Of a stretch of DNA of 64,000 bases, positions 62,098 to 64,000 are shown piece by piece; within the stretch, counting starts at the first letter, position 1; each line of letters starts with the position of its first letter. A model generated the notes under the pieces. That model did not search any database. It was not told where the DNA came from and saw only the letters and a list, made by a program, of their open reading frames with translations. This DNA comes from Maridesulfovibrio sp. Its GTDB lineage: Bacteria > Desulfobacterota > Desulfovibrionia > Desulfovibrionales > Desulfovibrionaceae. The stretch spans positions 2,423,501 to 2,487,500 of the forward strand of contig NZ_OY762999.1 in the NCBI RefSeq assembly GCF_963666665.1, given 5' to 3'. Both the position numbers and the translations under genes were made by a program.

Positions 62098-62723
62098 TGG
62101 AAATCAAGATTTTTCCCCTCGGCCCCCTTGAAACTAACTGCTTTGTTATCGTCAATGAAAACAAGGCACTGGTTATTGATCCGGGCGGAGACCCGACCCC
62201 GGTACTTTCCTACCTGAAAAAAAACGGAGTAGAGCTGGAGCGCATCCTGAACACACATCTCCACTTTGACCACATCCTCGGCGACCGCGCATTGGCCGAT
62301 GCAACCGGAAAAACCATTTATGCCTCCAACGATGACCTCGTTCTCATGGATACACAGGTTGGACGCGGCGGTCTGATGGGCATCCCGGAAGTTCCGCACT
62401 TTGAAAGTGAACACATAGGCGAAGGCGAAACCGAGCTGATCGGATTGGAATGTAAAATATACTCTACTCCCGGGCACACTCCGGGCAGCCTGACCTTCCA
62501 TTTCCCGGCCCTGAAATCGGCAATCGTAGGAGACCTCATTTTCCGCCGCTCCATCGGCAGGACAGATTTCCCTTACGGAGACACTGAACAACTGCTGAAT
62601 TCAGTTAAAGAAAAGATATTCACCCTTCCGGCTGAAACAGAACTCTTCGCCGGACATGGACCGTCTACCAGTGTTGGCGACGAAATGAATCACAACCCCT
62701 ATTTCAGCGGGGTCCAGATCTAA
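62097..62723 (+). CDS. Metallo-beta-lactamase fold hydrolase (glyoxalase II-like)
   Basis: 208 residues. The metal site HLHFDHILGD (HxHxDH), the later His in TPGHTPGS, Asp in VGDLIFRRSIGRTD, and His in LFAGHGPSTSVGDE form the family's binuclear zinc or iron centre. Proteins of this small type hydrolyse thioesters or related bonds. It precedes the selenoprotein candidate by 12 bp; its stop lies in front of a GGAGG box that serves that gene. Confidence 0.92.
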   Translation: MEIKIFPLGPLETNCFVIVNENKALVIDPGGDPTPVLSYLKKNGVELERILNTHLHFDHILGDRALADATGKTIYASNDDLVLMDTQVGRGGLMGIPEVPHFESEHIGEGETELIGLECKIYSTPGHTPGSLTFHFPALKSAIVGDLIFRRSIGRTDFPYGDTEQLLNSVKEKIFTLPAETELFAGHGPSTSVGDEMNHNPYFSGVQI

Positions 62724-62735
62724 GCGGAGGACAAA

Positions 62736-62978
62736 ATGAGCGAGAAAAAGATCGTTGATGTCCGCAACAAATGCTGAGGCGTAGGACTGGAGGTAGGTTG
62801 GTACCTCCGTTTTGCGCGGACCGATGAAATAACCGCCCTTGTGGATAAAGGAACTGTTGAGCAGCTTTACCATCAACTGGAAATCCTGCCCGAATGGACC
62901 CTTGAAACATTTGAAGAGGAAGATCACGTTCGCGCGGTTTTCCATAGCAAAATACCACGGGGCAAAAATAACGATTAA
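62736..62978 (+). CDS. Selenoprotein candidate, Cys-Sec motif, 80 residues
   Basis: ATG at 62736 with GGAGG six bases upstream. The frame reads MSEKKIVDVRNKC, TGA at 62775-62777 (Sec14), then GVGLEVGWYLRFARTDEI and on to TAA at 62976-62978. No other ATG lies after the TGA, and the part behind it reads as a normal protein. The CU pair is adjacent, as in some thiol-redox selenoproteins. A hairpin like a bacterial SECIS follows the TGA at once. It sits between two redox-type genes, and the next start lies two bases after the TAA. Conventional ORF calling breaks the gene at the TGA. The function is probably redox, but this is inferred. Confidence 0.78.
62775..62810 (+). promoter_or_regulatory. 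SECIS-like hairpin after the in-frame TGA
   Basis: GGAGGTA (62789-62795) pairs with TACCTCC (62802-62808) around loop GGTTGG. The loop starts 19 nt after the TGA, inside the spacing required by bacterial SelB. The loop has the G-rich top typical of bacterial SECIS elements. Confidence 0.65.
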
Positions 62979-62980
62979 CT

Positions 62981-63586
62981 ATGAAACAACTACCGGTATT
63001 ATTCAAATGCAGCCATCACAGAAAAGGTAACAGCGACCTCGCTGCAGACCTTTTCCTTGAAGGAATCCTATCAGCAGGCGGTGACGCTGAAATCATCACA
63101 CTCGGCGATATGGATTTCGAACATTGCATCGGCTGCCTGAAATGCCGCACAGCAGCGGACAACCGCTGTATATTCGCAGACAAAGACGGGGCGCAGGAAT
63201 TGTACGATAAAATAATTTCCGCCCCTTTCACTTTCTTTGCCTCTCCTATATACTTTTACCATTTGCCTTCACGGTTAAAGACCTTCATAGACCGGGGTCA
63301 GTGGGCCTTTGAAGCTGCCACCGGCAACTCTCCGGTAATGAACGGACTGCAAAAACGTCCTGCATATGCATGTCTTCTGGCAGGAAGGCCCAAAGGTGAA
63401 AAACTGTTTGAGGGCGCGGAACTTTCGCTCAAGTTCTTCCTCAGATTCTTCAAAGCAGAACTCCAACCTGCTGTAGTCTTTAAGGGGATCGACGAACCGC
63501 AGGACTTGAGCATTGATGCTGAAAAGTGCGCGCTCATCTCTCAATACGGAAAAGAAGCATGGCAGAGGATTTTGGGTAATGTCTGA
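62981..63586 (+). CDS. NADPH-dependent FMN reductase / flavodoxin-fold protein
   Basis: 201 residues. Flavodoxin-like fold with the phosphate loop around CSHHRKGNSDLAADLF, a Cys pair CIGCLKC (FMN_red proteins with this pair are common in anaerobes), and ASPIYFYHLPSRLKTFIDRG at the flavin site. It reduces FMN, quinones or iron-sulfur partners with NAD(P)H. It starts two bases after the selenoprotein candidate's TAA, so the two are likely coupled. Overlaps the next gene's start. Confidence 0.9.
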   Translation: MKQLPVLFKCSHHRKGNSDLAADLFLEGILSAGGDAEIITLGDMDFEHCIGCLKCRTAADNRCIFADKDGAQELYDKIISAPFTFFASPIYFYHLPSRLKTFIDRGQWAFEAATGNSPVMNGLQKRPAYACLLAGRPKGEKLFEGAELSLKFFLRFFKAELQPAVVFKGIDEPQDLSIDAEKCALISQYGKEAWQRILGNV

Positions 63587-63962
63587 TTTTTCCTTTCCCG
63601 ATTTACGCATTCTGGTAGCTGAAGATTCAGCTCCGGTCCGGCTGGTGCTAAAGACCTATCTTGGCAAGCTGGGTATTAGGCCACGCTTTGCCGTAGACGG
63701 ACGCGAAGCTTTGTCATTGCTGACAGAAAACCGCTTTGATATGGTTTTTATGGACGTTCATATGCCTGAAATAGATGGTCCCGAAGTCGTTGCCGAAATA
63801 CGTAAAAGAGGAATGACAATTCCAGTAATCGCCATGACCACCGGAGACAATCCGAATCTGCTGACCCGCTGCATCGAATGCGGCTATAACAGCATCCTGC
63901 TCAAGCCCATCATGAAAGAGGACGTATTTCGTAAAGTTAAAGAATTTCTTCCGACAGCCTAA
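63579..63962 (+). CDS. Response-regulator receiver protein
   Basis: 127 residues from the ATG at 63579 (the open frame extends further upstream inside the previous gene). Single receiver domain: acidic pocket in LVAEDSAPVRL, phospho-acceptor Asp in MVFMDVHMPEIDGP, Thr in AMTTGD and Lys in LLKPIMKED. No output domain, so it works as a CheY-like relay. Its start overlaps the reductase stop (ATGTCTGA), making it the last gene of the redox run. Confidence 0.92.
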   Translation: MSDFSFPDLRILVAEDSAPVRLVLKTYLGKLGIRPRFAVDGREALSLLTENRFDMVFMDVHMPEIDGPEVVAEIRKRGMTIPVIAMTTGDNPNLLTRCIECGYNSILLKPIMKEDVFRKVKEFLPTA

Positions 63963-63965
63963 GCA

Positions 63966-64000
63966 ATGTTCGCCAAACTTATACGATACTTGTTACCTTT
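63966..64000 (+). CDS. Start of a gene cut by the window end
   Basis: ATG at 63966 opens MFAKLIRYLLPF at the window edge, three bases after the response-regulator stop. Possibly a sensor kinase or another signalling gene, but only 11 codons are visible. Confidence 0.35.
   Translation, partial: MFAKLIRYLLP

Overview
The window looks like a piece of the chromosome of a marine Desulfovibrio-type sulfate reducer (Maridesulfovibrio or a close relative). This is inferred from gene content: multiheme c-type cytochromes, an EFR1-type flavodoxin/ferredoxin protein, a molybdopterin oxidoreductase, a SAM-I riboswitch, a UGA-decoded selenoprotein candidate and Desulfovibrio-style small genes. No rRNA or species marker is present, so the genus is a guess.

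Positions 1-19.3 kb are the right-hand part of an integrative element whose left end lies outside the window. It carries a Hachiman defence pair (hamA, hamB) with a membrane/HTH protein and small companions, then a core of element genes: a DUF6573 protein, an XRE regulator, a tiny zinc-ribbon membrane protein, a zinc-finger protein coupled to an ADP-ribosyltransferase-like protein, a tandem-HTH protein, a DUF927 P-loop ATPase, a Rep-like protein, a serine resolvase, an excisionase-like protein and a tyrosine integrase. It ends with a 599-residue nuclease-like cargo gene. Short repeats of the type AATGTGGGAAATGTGG are scattered through this core.

From 19.2 to 38.1 kb lies an array bounded by three copies of the 3' part of a tRNA-Ala(GGC) gene (19235, 22889 and the intact gene at 38066-38141). 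The flanks of these copies are homologous on both sides, as expected if related elements integrated repeatedly at this tRNA. Segment B (19.3-22.9 kb) carries only a Crp-type regulator, a NapC/NrfH-type tetraheme cytochrome, an octaheme HAO-like cytochrome and a glyoxalase-fold protein. Segment C (22.9-38.1 kb) carries a surface-polysaccharide cluster (glycosyltransferases, an asparagine synthase, TylF-type and other methyltransferases, a radical SAM fusion). It also holds IS remnants, an IS3-family element inserted in an IS5-family transposase gene, a transposase/SnoaL chimera, and next to the tRNA a deleted relic of an element like the one at 1-19 kb.

From 38.2 kb on, the content looks like stable chromosome: a sensor kinase with an ABC-type binding protein, a molybdoenzyme, an EFR1 ferredoxin divergent from a TetR regulator, LPP20/DUF4384 lipoprotein-type genes, a GFA protein, a YaaA protein, a SLATT membrane protein, a C45 peptidase with its TetR gene, an amidohydrolase, a second tRNA-Ala(GGC), Opp/Dpp permeases, recN and a TetR-EmrA-EmrB efflux operon. 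A SAM-I riboswitch and terminator follow, in front of a gene with no visible link to methionine. The window ends in a redox run: an EF-hand protein, a nitroreductase, a metallo-beta-lactamase fold hydrolase, an 80-residue selenoprotein candidate (in-frame TGA with a SECIS-like hairpin), a flavodoxin-fold reductase and a response regulator.
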